Source: Ancylobacter amanitiformis
GTDB taxonomy: Bacteria > Pseudomonadota > Alphaproteobacteria > Rhizobiales > Xanthobacteraceae
Assembly: GCF_030814815.1 (NCBI RefSeq)
Contig: NZ_JAUSVR010000003.1
Span: forward strand, 186,001 to 250,000
Reading direction: 5' to 3'
DNA: 64,000 nt
The first letter of the stretch is position 1, and the number at the start of each line of letters is the position of its first letter. Made by a program: the position numbers and the translations under genes. This document shows, piece by piece, positions 44,248-53,003 of the stretch. The notes beneath the pieces are model-generated. The model ran no database searches and was not told where the DNA came from. It saw only the letters and a list, made by a program, of their open reading frames with translations.

Positions 44248-44967
44248 TCAGGCTGGCATCGTCGACCAGTCCGGTGCCCAGCCGCCCTCGACCTTGCGGA
44301 ACAGGGGGCAACGGATCGGCGCCCGGACGAGGCCCGGCCAGGCGGGATCGATGGCACTGAGCGTCTTCTGCCAGACATTGGTTTCCTGGATGGCGGTGGC
44401 GACGCCGACCACGTTGGCGCCGATCCGCTTCATCAGTTCCAGCTCGGCCGAGACGGTGCCGCCGGTGGAGATGACATCCTCGACCAGCAGCACGCGCTTG
44501 TCCTCCAGCCGCTCCAGCAGGCGCGGATCGATGAACACGGTTTTCGGCTTGAGCGGGCTGGTGATGGAGATGACGGGAATGGACAGTTCGTCCTCGAACC
44601 AGAACTTGCGCGAATAGCTCAGCGGCACGTAGTGCGGATGGCCGAGCTTCTTCGCCACCGAGGCGGCGAGCACCATGCCCAGCGTCGGCATGCCGACCAC
44701 CACGTCGGGTTCGAGGTCGCGGACTACCTCGACCATGGCCGAGGACAGGCGGTCTTCCAGCGCGAACGAGTTTTCGGTGATGCAGAGATAGGCGATCGCC
44801 GTATCGAAATCGGGCGGCAGGGCGAGGAAGGGCAGGTCCGCCCAATCGCCATCCGGCAGTTTCACGGGATAGCTGTCCGTGTAGGGCGGCTCGCCGGGAC
44901 CCGAGAGGTCGGCGGCGGGGATGAGGCGGTCGCGATAGCAACCGCGATCGGTGAAATTGAGCGGCAT
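44248..44967 (-). CDS. Phosphoribosyltransferase
   Basis: This 239-residue protein of the type I PRTase fold has VLLVEDVISTGGTV as the PRPP-binding loop and VGMPTLGMVLAASVAKKLG as the PPi loop region. It resembles orotate/adenine PRTases but has a longer N-terminal extension of about 80 residues. It would attach phosphoribose to a nucleobase. It is convergent with the catabolic operon and may salvage a related base; its acceptor is unclear. GGAG precedes the ATG. Confidence 0.82.
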   Translation of the reverse strand: MPLNFTDRGCYRDRLIPAADLSGPGEPPYTDSYPVKLPDGDWADLPFLALPPDFDTAIAYLCITENSFALEDRLSSAMVEVVRDLEPDVVVGMPTLGMVLAASVAKKLGHPHYVPLSYSRKFWFEDELSIPVISITSPLKPKTVFIDPRLLERLEDKRVLLVEDVISTGGTVSAELELMKRIGANVVGVATAIQETNVWQKTLSAIDPAWPGLVRAPIRCPLFRKVEGGWAPDWSTMPA

Positions 44968-45015
44968 GGGAACTCCGGAACGCGAGACGCGCGGTCCGCA
45001 GCAAGCGCGATGCCA

Positions 45016-45046
45016 AGAAGCCGCCCGCGCGGCGCGGGCGGCTTCT
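45016..45046 (-). terminator. Hairpin after ppa
   Basis: AGAAGCCGCCCGC and GCGGGCGGCTTCT pair perfectly over 13 bp with a GC-rich apex, about 45 bp after the ppa stop. The T tract is weak, so this could be a hairpin-assisted terminator. Confidence 0.6.
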
Positions 45047-45091
45047 GAACTCTGTTCATGTAAGGGCGCGGGCTCCGGGGGCGGGCGCGCC

Positions 45092-45619
45092 TCACTTCTT
45101 GGCGGCGTCGATACCCTTCAGAATGACCTCGCCCGCCCCGGCCGCGTCCTTCCAGCCGGCAATGTTGACGGTCTTGCCCTTCTCCAGGTCCTTGTAGTGG
45201 GTGAAGAAATGGGCGACCTGGTCGACGATGATCGGCGGCAGGTCCGTGTAGTTGGTCACGCCCGAGTGGTAGGGGTAGACCGAGTTGGCCGGTACGGCGA
45301 GGATCTTCTCGTCGCCGCCCTTCTCGTCGGTCATCATCAGCACGCCCACCGGGCGGGCGGCGATGACGCAGCCGGCCAGCAGCGGAATCGGCGAGATGAC
45401 GATCACGTCGAGCGGATCGCCGTCATCGCCGAGCGTCTGCGGGATGAAGCCGTAATTGCCGGGGTAGAACATCGGCGTGTGCAGGAAACGGTCGACGAAG
45501 AGCGCGCCCGATTCCTTGTCGAGCTCATATTTCACCGGCGCGCCGCCGGCCGGAATTTCGATGATGACGTTGATTTCGTCAGGCGGATTCGATCCGGCCG
45601 AAATGCGGGAAATGTCCAT
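45092..45619 (-). CDS. ppa: Inorganic pyrophosphatase
   Basis: This soluble family I pyrophosphatase (175 residues) hydrolyses PPi to two phosphates. YGFIPQTLGDDGDPLDVIVIS carries the aspartate-rich catalytic signature (DGDPLDV), and MFYPGNYG precedes it. ATG 45619 has GGAG upstream; a frame extension of 78 codons is unsupported. It lies between the PRTase and the zinc operon. Confidence 0.95.
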   Translation of the reverse strand: MDISRISAGSNPPDEINVIIEIPAGGAPVKYELDKESGALFVDRFLHTPMFYPGNYGFIPQTLGDDGDPLDVIVISPIPLLAGCVIAARPVGVLMMTDEKGGDEKILAVPANSVYPYHSGVTNYTDLPPIIVDQVAHFFTHYKDLEKGKTVNIAGWKDAAGAGEVILKGIDAAKK

Positions 45620-45801
45620 GAACGGGCTCCAGAACGAACAGGCCGGCGTCGCCGGCGAGCAAGGCGCCTTCTCATAAGGCGCGGCGGGCGCGCCGTCGAG
45701 ACAGGCCGCCCCATCAATTCGGCCGACGCGCTGTCGCAGGCGGCGCCCCACCGCGCCAGGGCGGCAATCGGGTAGGGAGCCGGGCGGAGACATACCGGCC
45801 C

Positions 45802-45814
45802 GATATAATGTATC
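45802..45814. promoter_or_regulatory. Putative Zur box 1 of the znu operon
   Basis: GATATAATGTATC is a dyad GATA-N5-TATC, AT-rich in a GC-rich genome, similar to the known alphaproteobacterial Zur motif GATATGTTATA. A related copy lies 37 bp further. Confidence 0.55.
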
Positions 45815-45838
45815 GTGAGCGGGTGGACGCTGCTGTCC

Positions 45839-45851
45839 GATATGTTGTATC
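45839..45851. promoter_or_regulatory. Putative Zur box 2 of the znu operon
   Basis: GATATGTTGTATC matches box 1 at 11 of 13 positions and lies 24-36 bp before the start of the His-rich gene. Zur would repress the operon when zinc is ample. Confidence 0.6.
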
Positions 45852-45874
45852 ACTCCGACCCACGGAGTTCACCC

Positions 45875-46237
45875 ATGCCTGCTTCGCCTGCCCCCGCCGC
45901 GCCGCCCCTGCTCGATCCCGCCACGCGGCGTGACCCGGGCGACGGGCACGCCCACGCCCACTCCCACGCCAAGGGGCGCGATCCTGATCATGGCCATGCC
46001 CACGATCATGGCCATGGCGAGGAGGGCGTCGCCATTCCCGCGCATCGCGCAGGGGCATCCCATTCTCATTCCCCGTCGCACCGCCATTCGCACGGGCCGG
46101 GGCGGCGTCATCCGCCGGCGCGGCCGGGATTCTCGCTGCTGCGGCTTTCCGCCGTGCAGCGCCTCGCCATCGCGCTGCCGCTGGCCGCGCTGATCTGGGC
46201 GCTGGCGCTGGCGGTGCTGGCCGCGGGCGGCGCGTGA
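45875..46237 (+). CDS. Histidine-rich membrane protein of the zinc operon
   Basis: The 120-residue protein has about 30 residues of Pro/Ala-rich N-terminus. A histidine-rich segment follows (16 His between roughly residues 24 and 80, e.g. HGHAHDHGHGEE and SHSHSPSHRHSHG), then one C-terminal membrane helix (LAIALPLAALIWALALAVLAAGG). It probably binds zinc at the membrane and hands it to or buffers it for the ABC importer. ATG 45875 is preferred (GGAG upstream) over a GTG at 45815 that overlaps the Zur boxes. The next gene begins 11 bp on. No known family is recognised beyond His-rich metal binders. Confidence 0.75.
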   Translation: MPASPAPAAPPLLDPATRRDPGDGHAHAHSHAKGRDPDHGHAHDHGHGEEGVAIPAHRAGASHSHSPSHRHSHGPGRRHPPARPGFSLLRLSAVQRLAIALPLAALIWALALAVLAAGGA

Positions 46238-46248
46238 GGAGGCCGATG

Positions 46249-47043
46249 ATGGAAAACAAGGCAGCGAAAGCGGGAGGCAAATCCATGGGCGACGTGCTGG
46301 CCTTCCGCGACCTGACGCTCGGCTATGATCGCCACCCGGCGGTGCATCACCTTGACGGCGTGGTGCCCGAGGGGGCGCTGCTCGCCGTGTGCGGGCCGAA
46401 CGGGGCGGGCAAGTCCACCCTGCTCAAGGGCATTGTCGGCATTCTCCCCGCCCTTGCCGGCCGGATCGAGTGCCGCGTGCCGGAGCGCGAGGTCGCCTAT
46501 CTGCCGCAGGCGGCGGAGATCGACCGCACCTTTCCCATCGAGGTGTTCGACCTGGTCTCGACCGGCCTGTGGCGGCGCACCGGGCTGTTCGGCGGCATCG
46601 GCAAGGCCGACCGCGCCCGTATCGAGGCGGCGATTGCCGCGGTGGGGCTGGAGGGCTTCGAGGCCCGGCCGATCGGCACCCTCTCGGGCGGGCAGATGCA
46701 GCGCACGCTGTTCGCCCGGCTGCTGCTGCAGGAGGCGCGGCTGATCCTGCTCGACGAGCCGTTCACCGCGCTCGATGCCGGCACCACGGCCGACCTCATC
46801 GCGCTCATCGAGCGCTGGAACGGGGAGGGGCGCACCGTGCTCGCCGTGCTGCACGACATGGAACTGGTGCGCGATCATTTTCCGCAGACGCTGCTGCTGG
46901 CGCGCGAGACGGTGGGCTGGGGGGTGACGCGCGAGGTGCTCACCCCCGCCAATCTCATCGAGGCCCGCCGCATGTGCGAGGCGTGGGACGATGGGGCACC
47001 GGCCTGCGCGCCCGGCTCACCGGCAGTGGAGCGGGCGGCATGA
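46249..47043 (+). CDS. znuC: Zinc ABC transporter ATPase
   Basis: The 264-residue ATPase has Walker A CGPNGAGKST, signature TLSGGQMQR, Walker B LILLDEPFTALD and switch histidine VLHDMELV. Its ZnuC-type features are the AYLPQAAEIDRTFPIEVFDLV loop. ATG 46249 has GAGGAGG six bases ahead; ATG 46285, with its own GGAGG, is a real alternative. It overlaps the permease gene by four bases, so the complex is coupled in translation. Confidence 0.92.
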   Translation: MENKAAKAGGKSMGDVLAFRDLTLGYDRHPAVHHLDGVVPEGALLAVCGPNGAGKSTLLKGIVGILPALAGRIECRVPEREVAYLPQAAEIDRTFPIEVFDLVSTGLWRRTGLFGGIGKADRARIEAAIAAVGLEGFEARPIGTLSGGQMQRTLFARLLLQEARLILLDEPFTALDAGTTADLIALIERWNGEGRTVLAVLHDMELVRDHFPQTLLLARETVGWGVTREVLTPANLIEARRMCEAWDDGAPACAPGSPAVERAA

Positions 47044-47909
47044 TCTACGATTATCTCATCGCTCCCTTCGCCGAGTTCGATTTCATGCGCCGGGCGCTGG
47101 TCGGCGTGCTGGCGCTCGGCCTCGGCGCCGGGCCGGTCGGTGTGCTGATGATGCTGCGGCGCATGAGCCTGGCCGGCGACGCCATGGCGCATGCCATTCT
47201 GCCGGGCGCGGCGATCGGGTTCCTCGCCGCCGGGCTGAACCTGTTCGCCATGACCCTTGGCGGGCTGGTCGCCGGCTTCGCGGTGGCGCTGGGCGCCGGG
47301 GCGGTGGCGCGCGCCACGCAGATGAAGGAGGACGCGGCGCTGGCCGCCTTCTATCTCGTCTCGCTGGCGCTCGGCGTGCTGCTGGTCTCGCTGCGCGGCT
47401 CCAATGTCGACCTGCTGCACGTGCTGTTCGGCACCGTGCTGGCGCTGGACGACGCGACGCTGCTGCTCATCACCGCCATCTCCAGCTTCACCCTCGTCGT
47501 GCTCGCCGTGCTGTGGCGGCCGCTGGTGCTGGAAAGCGTCGATCCCGGCTTCCTGCGTTCGGTCAGCCGGGCGGGGGCGCCGACCCATCTCGCCTTCCTG
47601 GCGCTGGTGGTGCTCAATCTGGTTGGCGGCTTCCATGCGCTCGGCACGCTTCTGGCGGTCGGCATGATGATGCTGCCGGCCGCGAGCGCGCGGTTCTGGA
47701 CCCGCGAACTGACCGTGATGGTCGGCTGCGCGGTGCTGATCGCCTGCGCCTCCGGCGTGATCGGCCTCTTGGTTTCCTACCATTGGGGCGTGCCGTCCGG
47801 GCCCGCCATCATCCTGGTGGCCGGTGGCGCCTATGCGCTGTCGGTCCTGTTCGGCCCGGTGGGCGGGCTCCTTCCCCGCCTCGCGCCGCGCCGTCATCTC
47901 GAAGCCTGA
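47040..47909 (+). CDS. znuB: Zinc ABC transporter permease
   Basis: This 289-residue ABC-3 family permease has about eight membrane helices (GVLALGLGAGPVGVLMMLRRMSLAGDAMAHAILPG near the N-terminus; LVVLNLVGGFHALGTLLAVGMMMLPAASARFW later). It imports Zn2+ together with ZnuC and ZnuA. The ATG overlaps the znuC stop. znuA follows at 18 bp. Confidence 0.93.
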   Translation: MIYDYLIAPFAEFDFMRRALVGVLALGLGAGPVGVLMMLRRMSLAGDAMAHAILPGAAIGFLAAGLNLFAMTLGGLVAGFAVALGAGAVARATQMKEDAALAAFYLVSLALGVLLVSLRGSNVDLLHVLFGTVLALDDATLLLITAISSFTLVVLAVLWRPLVLESVDPGFLRSVSRAGAPTHLAFLALVVLNLVGGFHALGTLLAVGMMMLPAASARFWTRELTVMVGCAVLIACASGVIGLLVSYHWGVPSGPAIILVAGGAYALSVLFGPVGGLLPRLAPRRHLEA

Positions 47910-47927
47910 ATTCGGAGATTGAAGCTC

Positions 47928-48962
47928 ATGCGTTCCGTCAGCATCTCCCGGCGCCGCGCCCTTCTGGCCGGGCTGGCCGCAACTCTGGCCGCCGGCCTCC
48001 CGCTGGCCACCCCCGCGCTCGCGCAGGATGCCGCGCCCCATCCCCTGCCGGTTGTCGCCACCTTCTCGATCCTCGGCGACATCGTGAAGAATGTGGGCGG
48101 CGACCGCATCTCGGTGGTCACGCTGGTCGGCCCCAATGGCGACACCCATGTCTACCAGCCCACCCCTCAGGCCGCGAAGGAGGTGGCGGAGGCCGCCGTC
48201 GTGTTTGAGAACGGCCTCGGACTGGAGGGCTGGATGGATCGCCTGGTCAAGGCGTCGGGCACCAAGGCGGAACTCGTGGCCGTCACGCAGGGCGTGACGC
48301 CGCGCTACCGCACCGCCAGCGAGCCGCAGGACGATGACGAGGAGGAGGGGCATGACGCGGCCGGCCAGAGCGCGGCCGGGCATGATCATGCCGAAGCCGC
48401 CCCCGCCGAGGCGCACAAGGGCCACGACCACGGGCCGCTCGACCCGCATGCCTGGCAGAACGTGGCCAATGTGGAGATCTACGCGGCCAATATCCGCGAC
48501 GCGCTGATCAAGGCCGATCCGGCCGGCGCGGAGGCCTACAAGGCGCAGGCGGCCGCCTATATCGAGAAGCTCAAGGTGCTGGACGCGCAGGTGCGCACCG
48601 CCATGGCCGGCATTCCCGTCAAGCAGCGCCGCATCATCACCTCGCATGACGCGTTCGGCTATTTCGGCGATGCCTACGGGCTGAAGCTGCTGGCGCCGCA
48701 GGGCGTGTCGACCGAGGCGGAGGCCTCCGCCAAGGATGTCGGCCGCATCATCCGGCAGATCAAGTCGCAGAAGATCCCCGCCGTGTTCCTGGAGAACATC
48801 GCCGATCCGCGGCTGGCCCAGCGCATCGCCAAGGAATCGGGCGCGCGCGTCGGCGGCGAGCTTTATTCCGATGCGCTCTCCGATGACAAAGGCCCGGCGA
48901 GCACCTACATCGACATGATACAGAGTAACGTCCGCGAGCTCTCCTCGGCGCTGTCGAGCTGA
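47928..48962 (+). CDS. znuA: Zinc-binding periplasmic protein
   Basis: The 344-residue cluster A-I metal-binding protein has an N-terminal SRRRALLAG segment with twin arginines followed by a hydrophobic stretch (LAATLAAGLPLATPALAQD), suggesting Tat or Sec export. Zn ligands include His in NGDTHVYQ, His in LDPHAWQN, and His in TSHDAFGYF. Between them lies an acidic, His-rich loop (DDDEEEGHD ... AGHDHAEAAPAEAHKGHDHG), which in ZnuA collects zinc. ATG 47928 is chosen; a TTG at 47919 is possible. It completes the znuCBA operon. Confidence 0.93.
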   Translation: MRSVSISRRRALLAGLAATLAAGLPLATPALAQDAAPHPLPVVATFSILGDIVKNVGGDRISVVTLVGPNGDTHVYQPTPQAAKEVAEAAVVFENGLGLEGWMDRLVKASGTKAELVAVTQGVTPRYRTASEPQDDDEEEGHDAAGQSAAGHDHAEAAPAEAHKGHDHGPLDPHAWQNVANVEIYAANIRDALIKADPAGAEAYKAQAAAYIEKLKVLDAQVRTAMAGIPVKQRRIITSHDAFGYFGDAYGLKLLAPQGVSTEAEASAKDVGRIIRQIKSQKIPAVFLENIADPRLAQRIAKESGARVGGELYSDALSDDKGPASTYIDMIQSNVRELSSALSS

Positions 48963-48970
48963 GGCGGTGA

Positions 48971-49086
48971 CAGCTCCCTCTCGCTGAGGGGGAGCCGGTC
49001 GGGGTGAGGGGCTTTCCGGCGTCCGGCGCCGGTTTCCTCCCCGATCCGCTTCGCGGACCGCTTCTCCCCGACGGGGAGAGGGAAGA
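48971..49086. repeat. GC-rich palindromic repeat between znuA and the COG0523 gene
   Basis: Two reciprocal segments, CTCCCTCTCGCTGAGGGGGAG and CTCCCCGACGGGGAGAGGG, with GATCCGCTTCGCGGA between them, resemble the dispersed intergenic repeats common in Hyphomicrobiales. It may act as a processing hairpin between znuA and the GTPase gene. Confidence 0.5.
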
Positions 49087-49106
49087 CAAGGATTGGAGCG
49101 ACCCAG

Positions 49107-50096
49107 ATGCCCGAGACCAAGCCGAACGAGACGCAGCCCGCCAAGATTCCCGTCACCGTGCTGACCGGCTATCTCGGCGCCGGCAAGACCACGCTGCTCA
49201 ACCGCATTCTCTCCGAGCCGCACGGCAAGAAATTCGCCGTCGTCGTCAACGAGTTCGGCGAGATCGGCATCGATAACGACCTCGTCGTCGGCGCCGACGA
49301 GGAAGTGTTCGAGATGAATAACGGCTGCATCTGCTGCACCGTGCGCGGCGATCTGATCCGCATCATCGACGGCCTGCTGCGCCGCAAGGGCGATTTCGAC
49401 GGCATCATCGTCGAGACCACCGGCCTCGCCGATCCCGCGCCCGTGGCACAGACCTTCTTCGTCGACGAGACGGTGGGCGCCAAGACGACGCTCGACGCGG
49501 TGGTGACGGTGGCCGACGCCAAGTGGCTGAAGGACCGGCTGAAGGACGCGCCCGAGGCGAAGAACCAGATCGCCTTCGCCGATGTCATCCTGCTCAACAA
49601 GACGGACCTCGTCTCGGAAACCGAGCTGAAGGACGTCGAGATGCGCATCCGCGCCATCAATCCGTTCGCGCGGATCCACCGCACGCACAAATCCGACATC
49701 GCCATCGACAAGGTGCTGGGGCAGGGGGCGTTCGACCTCGACCGCATCCAGGCGCTCGACCCGGATTTTCTCGAAGGCGGCCACAAGCATTTCCACGACG
49801 AAGACATGAAGTCGGTGTCCTTCTCCACCGACAAGCCGCTCGACCCCGACAAGTTCTTCCCGTGGATCCAGGAACTGACCCAGACGGAAGGGCCGAATAT
49901 CCTGCGCTCGAAGGGCATCCTCGCCTTCAAGGATGACCCCGACCGCTTCGTGTTCCAGGGCGTCCACATGATCCTCGACGGCGATCACCAGCGCCCCTGG
50001 CGCGCCGACGAGGCGAAGGTGAGCCGCATCGTCTTCATCGGCCGTCAGCTCGGCACGATGAAGCTGGAGCAAGGCTTCCTCGCCTGCGTGGCGTGA
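49107..50096 (+). CDS. COG0523 (CobW-type) GTPase, probable zinc metallochaperone
   Basis: The 329-residue G3E GTPase has Walker [21 protein letters not shown] (switch), the metal-binding [19 protein letters not shown] and NKTD. A His-rich loop ([10 protein letters not shown]) precedes the C-terminal CobW domain. Zur-regulated members (ZigA/ZagA-type) deliver zinc to client enzymes under starvation; position beside znuCBA supports this. The proximal ATG 49107 has no perfect ribosome site but is the first residue before the Walker region. Confidence 0.9.
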   Translation: MPETKPNETQPAKIPVTVLTGYLGAGKTTLLNRILSEPHGKKFAVVVNEFGEIGIDNDLVVGADEEVFEMNNGCICCTVRGDLIRIIDGLLRRKGDFDGIIVETTGLADPAPVAQTFFVDETVGAKTTLDAVVTVADAKWLKDRLKDAPEAKNQIAFADVILLNKTDLVSETELKDVEMRIRAINPFARIHRTHKSDIAIDKVLGQGAFDLDRIQALDPDFLEGGHKHFHDEDMKSVSFSTDKPLDPDKFFPWIQELTQTEGPNILRSKGILAFKDDPDRFVFQGVHMILDGDHQRPWRADEAKVSRIVFIGRQLGTMKLEQGFLACVA

Positions 50097-50148
50097 GGCA
50101 TCCCGCCGGCGGCGCCCTCCCTTTGCCGGGGCGGGTGCCGCCGGGCGT

Positions 50149-51024
50149 TCAGAGTTGCTTCTCGAAGAACACGTCGGGATAGGGATCGTCGTTGAAGCGC
50201 TCGATCTCGGTCCAGCCGGTCTTGCGATATAGCTGCACCGCCTCCGGCAGGGCGCTGCTGGTATCGAGGCGCAGGACACGGATCGACAGGTCCCGCGCGG
50301 CCTTCTCGGCCGCCGTCATCAGCTGCCGGGAAATGCCGAGGCCGCGTGCCGAGGGCGCCACCCACAGGCGCTTGATTTCCGCGAGGCCGCCCCCCGTTCC
50401 CTTCACGCCGACGCAGCCCAGCGGCAGCCCGTCCAGCAGCGCGACGATGAACGCGCCGCGCGGGCGGATCATGTCGCGCGCGTCCGGATCGCGTGATCGC
50501 GCGACGTCGAAGCCCATTTCGAAACGCTGCGCCAATTCGGCATAATACTGGCCGAGGCAATGGCGGGCGGTCTCGCCGCGCGGGTCCACCTCTTGGAGAG
50601 ACAGGCGATCGCGCCCCAGCGCCACGGCGATCAGGTCCATCGCCGCCAGCAGCGCCTCGCGGTGCGGATAGCGGGCCAGAATCGTGGTGGCCTGCGCATC
50701 GGAAAGCTCCTCGTAGGCGCGGAATTCACGCTCCCCTTCCTCGGTGAGGGTCGCCAAGCGCCGGCGCCCGTCATCCGGGTGGGTGTACGTGCGAACGAGA
50801 CCCTCCTCTTCCAGTCCCCGCAGCAGGCGGCTCATCAGCCCGGAATCCAGCCCGAGATCGTCGCGCAGATGCGCCACGTCCGACCGGCCCCTGCCGATCG
50901 CGTTGAGCACGCGGGCGGCACCGAGCGGCCGGCCGCGGCCAAGGAACGAGGTGTCGAGCGCGCCGACCTCGCGGGTGACGGCGCGGCTGAAACGGCGGAA
51001 GCGTGCATTGGCATCGATTGGCAT
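50149..51024 (-). CDS. MarR-GNAT fusion protein
   Basis: The 291-residue protein has an N-terminal MarR winged helix (DVAHLRDDLGLDSGLMSRLLRGLEEEGLVRTYTHPDDGRRRLATLTEEG) and a C-terminal GNAT domain (AEIKRLWVAPSARGLGISRQLMTAAEKAA for acetyl-CoA). Such fusions occur across proteobacteria, and the substrate is generally unknown. A perfect 14-bp palindrome lies 6-19 bp upstream of the ATG and is a likely autoregulatory site. It is divergent from the WD40 gene. Confidence 0.88.
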   Translation of the reverse strand: MPIDANARFRRFSRAVTREVGALDTSFLGRGRPLGAARVLNAIGRGRSDVAHLRDDLGLDSGLMSRLLRGLEEEGLVRTYTHPDDGRRRLATLTEEGEREFRAYEELSDAQATTILARYPHREALLAAMDLIAVALGRDRLSLQEVDPRGETARHCLGQYYAELAQRFEMGFDVARSRDPDARDMIRPRGAFIVALLDGLPLGCVGVKGTGGGLAEIKRLWVAPSARGLGISRQLMTAAEKAARDLSIRVLRLDTSSALPEAVQLYRKTGWTEIERFNDDPYPDVFFEKQL

Positions 51025-51029
51025 AATGT

Positions 51030-51043
51030 CTGACTTAAGTCAG
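51030..51043. promoter_or_regulatory. Operator palindrome of the MarR-GNAT gene
   Basis: CTGACTTAAGTCAG is a perfect palindrome between the MarR-GNAT start and the WD40 gene. Its size and place fit a MarR dimer site. Confidence 0.65.
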
Positions 51044-51166
51044 GTAAATCTCCCTGTCAAACCGCTCCGTGCGCCGGTCGGGGGAGGCGTCGGTGCGGCC
51101 GGGTCGTGACGCGGGGCGCAAATTCGGTTACGCCCTCATCCATCCCTGCAGAAAGCCGGTAGTGCC

Positions 51167-52162
51167 ATGGCCGCCCTGTCCTCCACGCCCTCCTCGATCA
51201 CCTCCAAGCTGCGCCGGCTCGATCTCGGGTCCGGCGTGGTCGGTGTCCGCTTTCTCGGCACTACCGCCGCCTTCGCGCTGGGCGAGGGCGACGTGGTGCT
51301 GGCCGGCCATGAGGAGACGCGGGTCGACGCGCACAAGGGCGCCATCCTCTCCCTGGCCAGCGACGGCAAGCGCCTGGTGACGGCTGGCGATGACGGGCGC
51401 GTGGTGGCGACGCGGCTGGATGGGTCGAGCGAGACGCTGTTCGAGCAGAAGGGCCGCTGGATCGACCATGTGGCGGTGGCGACGGATGGCGCCTTCGCCT
51501 TCTCGGTCGGCAAGAGCGCGCATTTCCAGCCGGTGAAGGGCGAGCGGAAATCGCTCGACCTGCCCTCCACCGTCGGCGGGCTGGCCTTCGCGCCCAAGGG
51601 CACGCGGCTCGCCATCGCCCATTATGGCGGCGCGACGCTGTGGTTCCCCAATGCGCAGGCCAAGCCCGAAGTGCTGGAGTGGAAGGGCTCGCATCGCGGC
51701 ATCCTCTGGCATCCGGAAGCCCGCTTCATCGTCACCACGATGCAGGAGGCAGCGCTGCATGGCTGGCGCCTGCCGGACGGCGCGCATATGCGCATGTCGG
51801 GCTATCCCTCCCGCGTGCGCTCGATGGAATTCACGCCCGGCGGGCGCTATCTCGCCACCTCCGGCTCGACCGAGGTCATCCTCTGGCCGTTCGTGGCCAA
51901 GGAGGGCCCGATGGGCAAGCAGCCGACCATGCTTGCCCCGCGCGACGTGCGCGTCTCGGCGGTGGCCGCCCATCCCAAGGACGAGGTCATCGCCTGCGGC
52001 TACGAGGACGGGATGGTGCTGCTGGCGCGCATCTCGGACGGGGCGGAAATCCTCGCCCGCGCGCCGGCCGGCGGGCCGGTGAGCGCGCTGGCCTGGCGGG
52101 CCGATGGCGGGGCGCTCGCCATCGGCACGGAAGACGGCGCGGGCGGGCTCATCGTGCTGTGA
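51167..52162 (+). CDS. WD40 beta-propeller protein
   Basis: This 331-residue protein without signal peptide or membrane helix is composed of weak WD40 repeats: HKGAILSLASDGKRLVTAGDDGRVVATR, GLAFAPKGTRLAIAHYGGATLWF, SMEFTPGGRYLATSGSTEVILWPF and SALAWRADGGALAIGTEDGAGGL are visible units. WD40 proteins are scaffolds. Proximity to a COG0523 GTPase may indicate a shared zinc-related role, but that is guesswork since a MarR-GNAT gene separates them. Confidence 0.8.
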   Translation: MAALSSTPSSITSKLRRLDLGSGVVGVRFLGTTAAFALGEGDVVLAGHEETRVDAHKGAILSLASDGKRLVTAGDDGRVVATRLDGSSETLFEQKGRWIDHVAVATDGAFAFSVGKSAHFQPVKGERKSLDLPSTVGGLAFAPKGTRLAIAHYGGATLWFPNAQAKPEVLEWKGSHRGILWHPEARFIVTTMQEAALHGWRLPDGAHMRMSGYPSRVRSMEFTPGGRYLATSGSTEVILWPFVAKEGPMGKQPTMLAPRDVRVSAVAAHPKDEVIACGYEDGMVLLARISDGAEILARAPAGGPVSALAWRADGGALAIGTEDGAGGLIVL

Positions 52163-52245
52163 AGGTATGGTGACGCGGTTCGTGCTGTTGCGGCGCGGCA
52201 TCCTCGACTAGGCTCCCGGCATCTGTCAGCCACGAGGTATTCGCC

Positions 52246-52986
52246 ATGAAGATCGAGGACGTCCGCCGCACCGCCTATTCCATGCCGCTGACCAACCCGT
52301 CCTATCCCAAGGGTCCCTATCGCTTCTTCAACCGCGAATTTTTCGTCATCACCTATCGCACCGACCTCGAAGCGCTGCAGAAGGTGGTGCCCGAGCCGCT
52401 GAAGGTGGTGGAGCCGATCGTCAAGTATGAGTTCATCCGCATGCCGGATTCGACCGGCTTCGGCGATTACACCGAGACGGGGCAGGTGATCCCGGTCGAA
52501 CTGAATGGCGTGAAGGGCGGTTACGTCCATTCCATGTATCTCGACGACGAAGGCCCCATCGCCGGCGGGCGCGAATTGTGGGGCTTCCCCAAGAAATATG
52601 CCAAGCCGACCTTCGAGGTGGAAAGCGACACGCTGGTCGGCAAGCTGCATTATGGCAGCGTCCTCGTGACCAGCGCCACCATGGGCTACAAGTTCGCGGA
52701 GCTCGACAAGGAGGCCCTGCACAAGTCGCTGCTGGCGCCGAACTGGATGCTCAAGATCATCCCCCATGTCGACGGTTCGCCGCGCGTGCTCGAACTGGTC
52801 GAGTACTATCTGGAAGACCTCGTCGTGAAGGAAGCCTGGACCGGCCCGGCCGCGCTCGGCCTGTTCCCGCATGCGCTGGCGGACGTGTCCAAACTGCCGG
52901 TGCTCGAGGTTCTGTCGGCGGCGCATTTCCGCACCGACCTCACCCTTGGCCTCGGCAAGGTGGTGCACGACTATCTCGAAGACTGA
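52246..52986 (+). CDS. adc: Acetoacetate decarboxylase
   Basis: The 246-residue protein decarboxylates acetoacetate to acetone and CO2 through a Schiff base. The catalytic lysine and its neighbour are Lys116-Lys117 in [13 protein letters not shown], matching the Lys115-Lys116 pair of Clostridium Adc. Glu in [17 protein letters not shown] completes the pocket. It may link to the PHB/3-hydroxybutyrate genes further right. It has no operon partner on its strand. Confidence 0.93.
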   Translation: MKIEDVRRTAYSMPLTNPSYPKGPYRFFNREFFVITYRTDLEALQKVVPEPLKVVEPIVKYEFIRMPDSTGFGDYTETGQVIPVELNGVKGGYVHSMYLDDEGPIAGGRELWGFPKKYAKPTFEVESDTLVGKLHYGSVLVTSATMGYKFAELDKEALHKSLLAPNWMLKIIPHVDGSPRVLELVEYYLEDLVVKEAWTGPAALGLFPHALADVSKLPVLEVLSAAHFRTDLTLGLGKVVHDYLED

Positions 52987-53003
52987 GCGGCTCTCTCTGC
53001 CTT

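Noticed and set aside
45815-45874. N-terminal extension of the His-rich protein from a GTG
   Set aside because: It would begin at the first Zur box and include the second; the ATG at 45875 has a better ribosome site.
48971-49086. Rho-independent terminator after znuA
   Set aside because: Stems are present but no T tract follows; classed as an intergenic repeat.
46875-50279. Very long - frame (1134 codons) opposite znuB, znuA and the GTPase gene
   Set aside because: Antisense to three well-supported genes; composition is the mirror of their codon bias.
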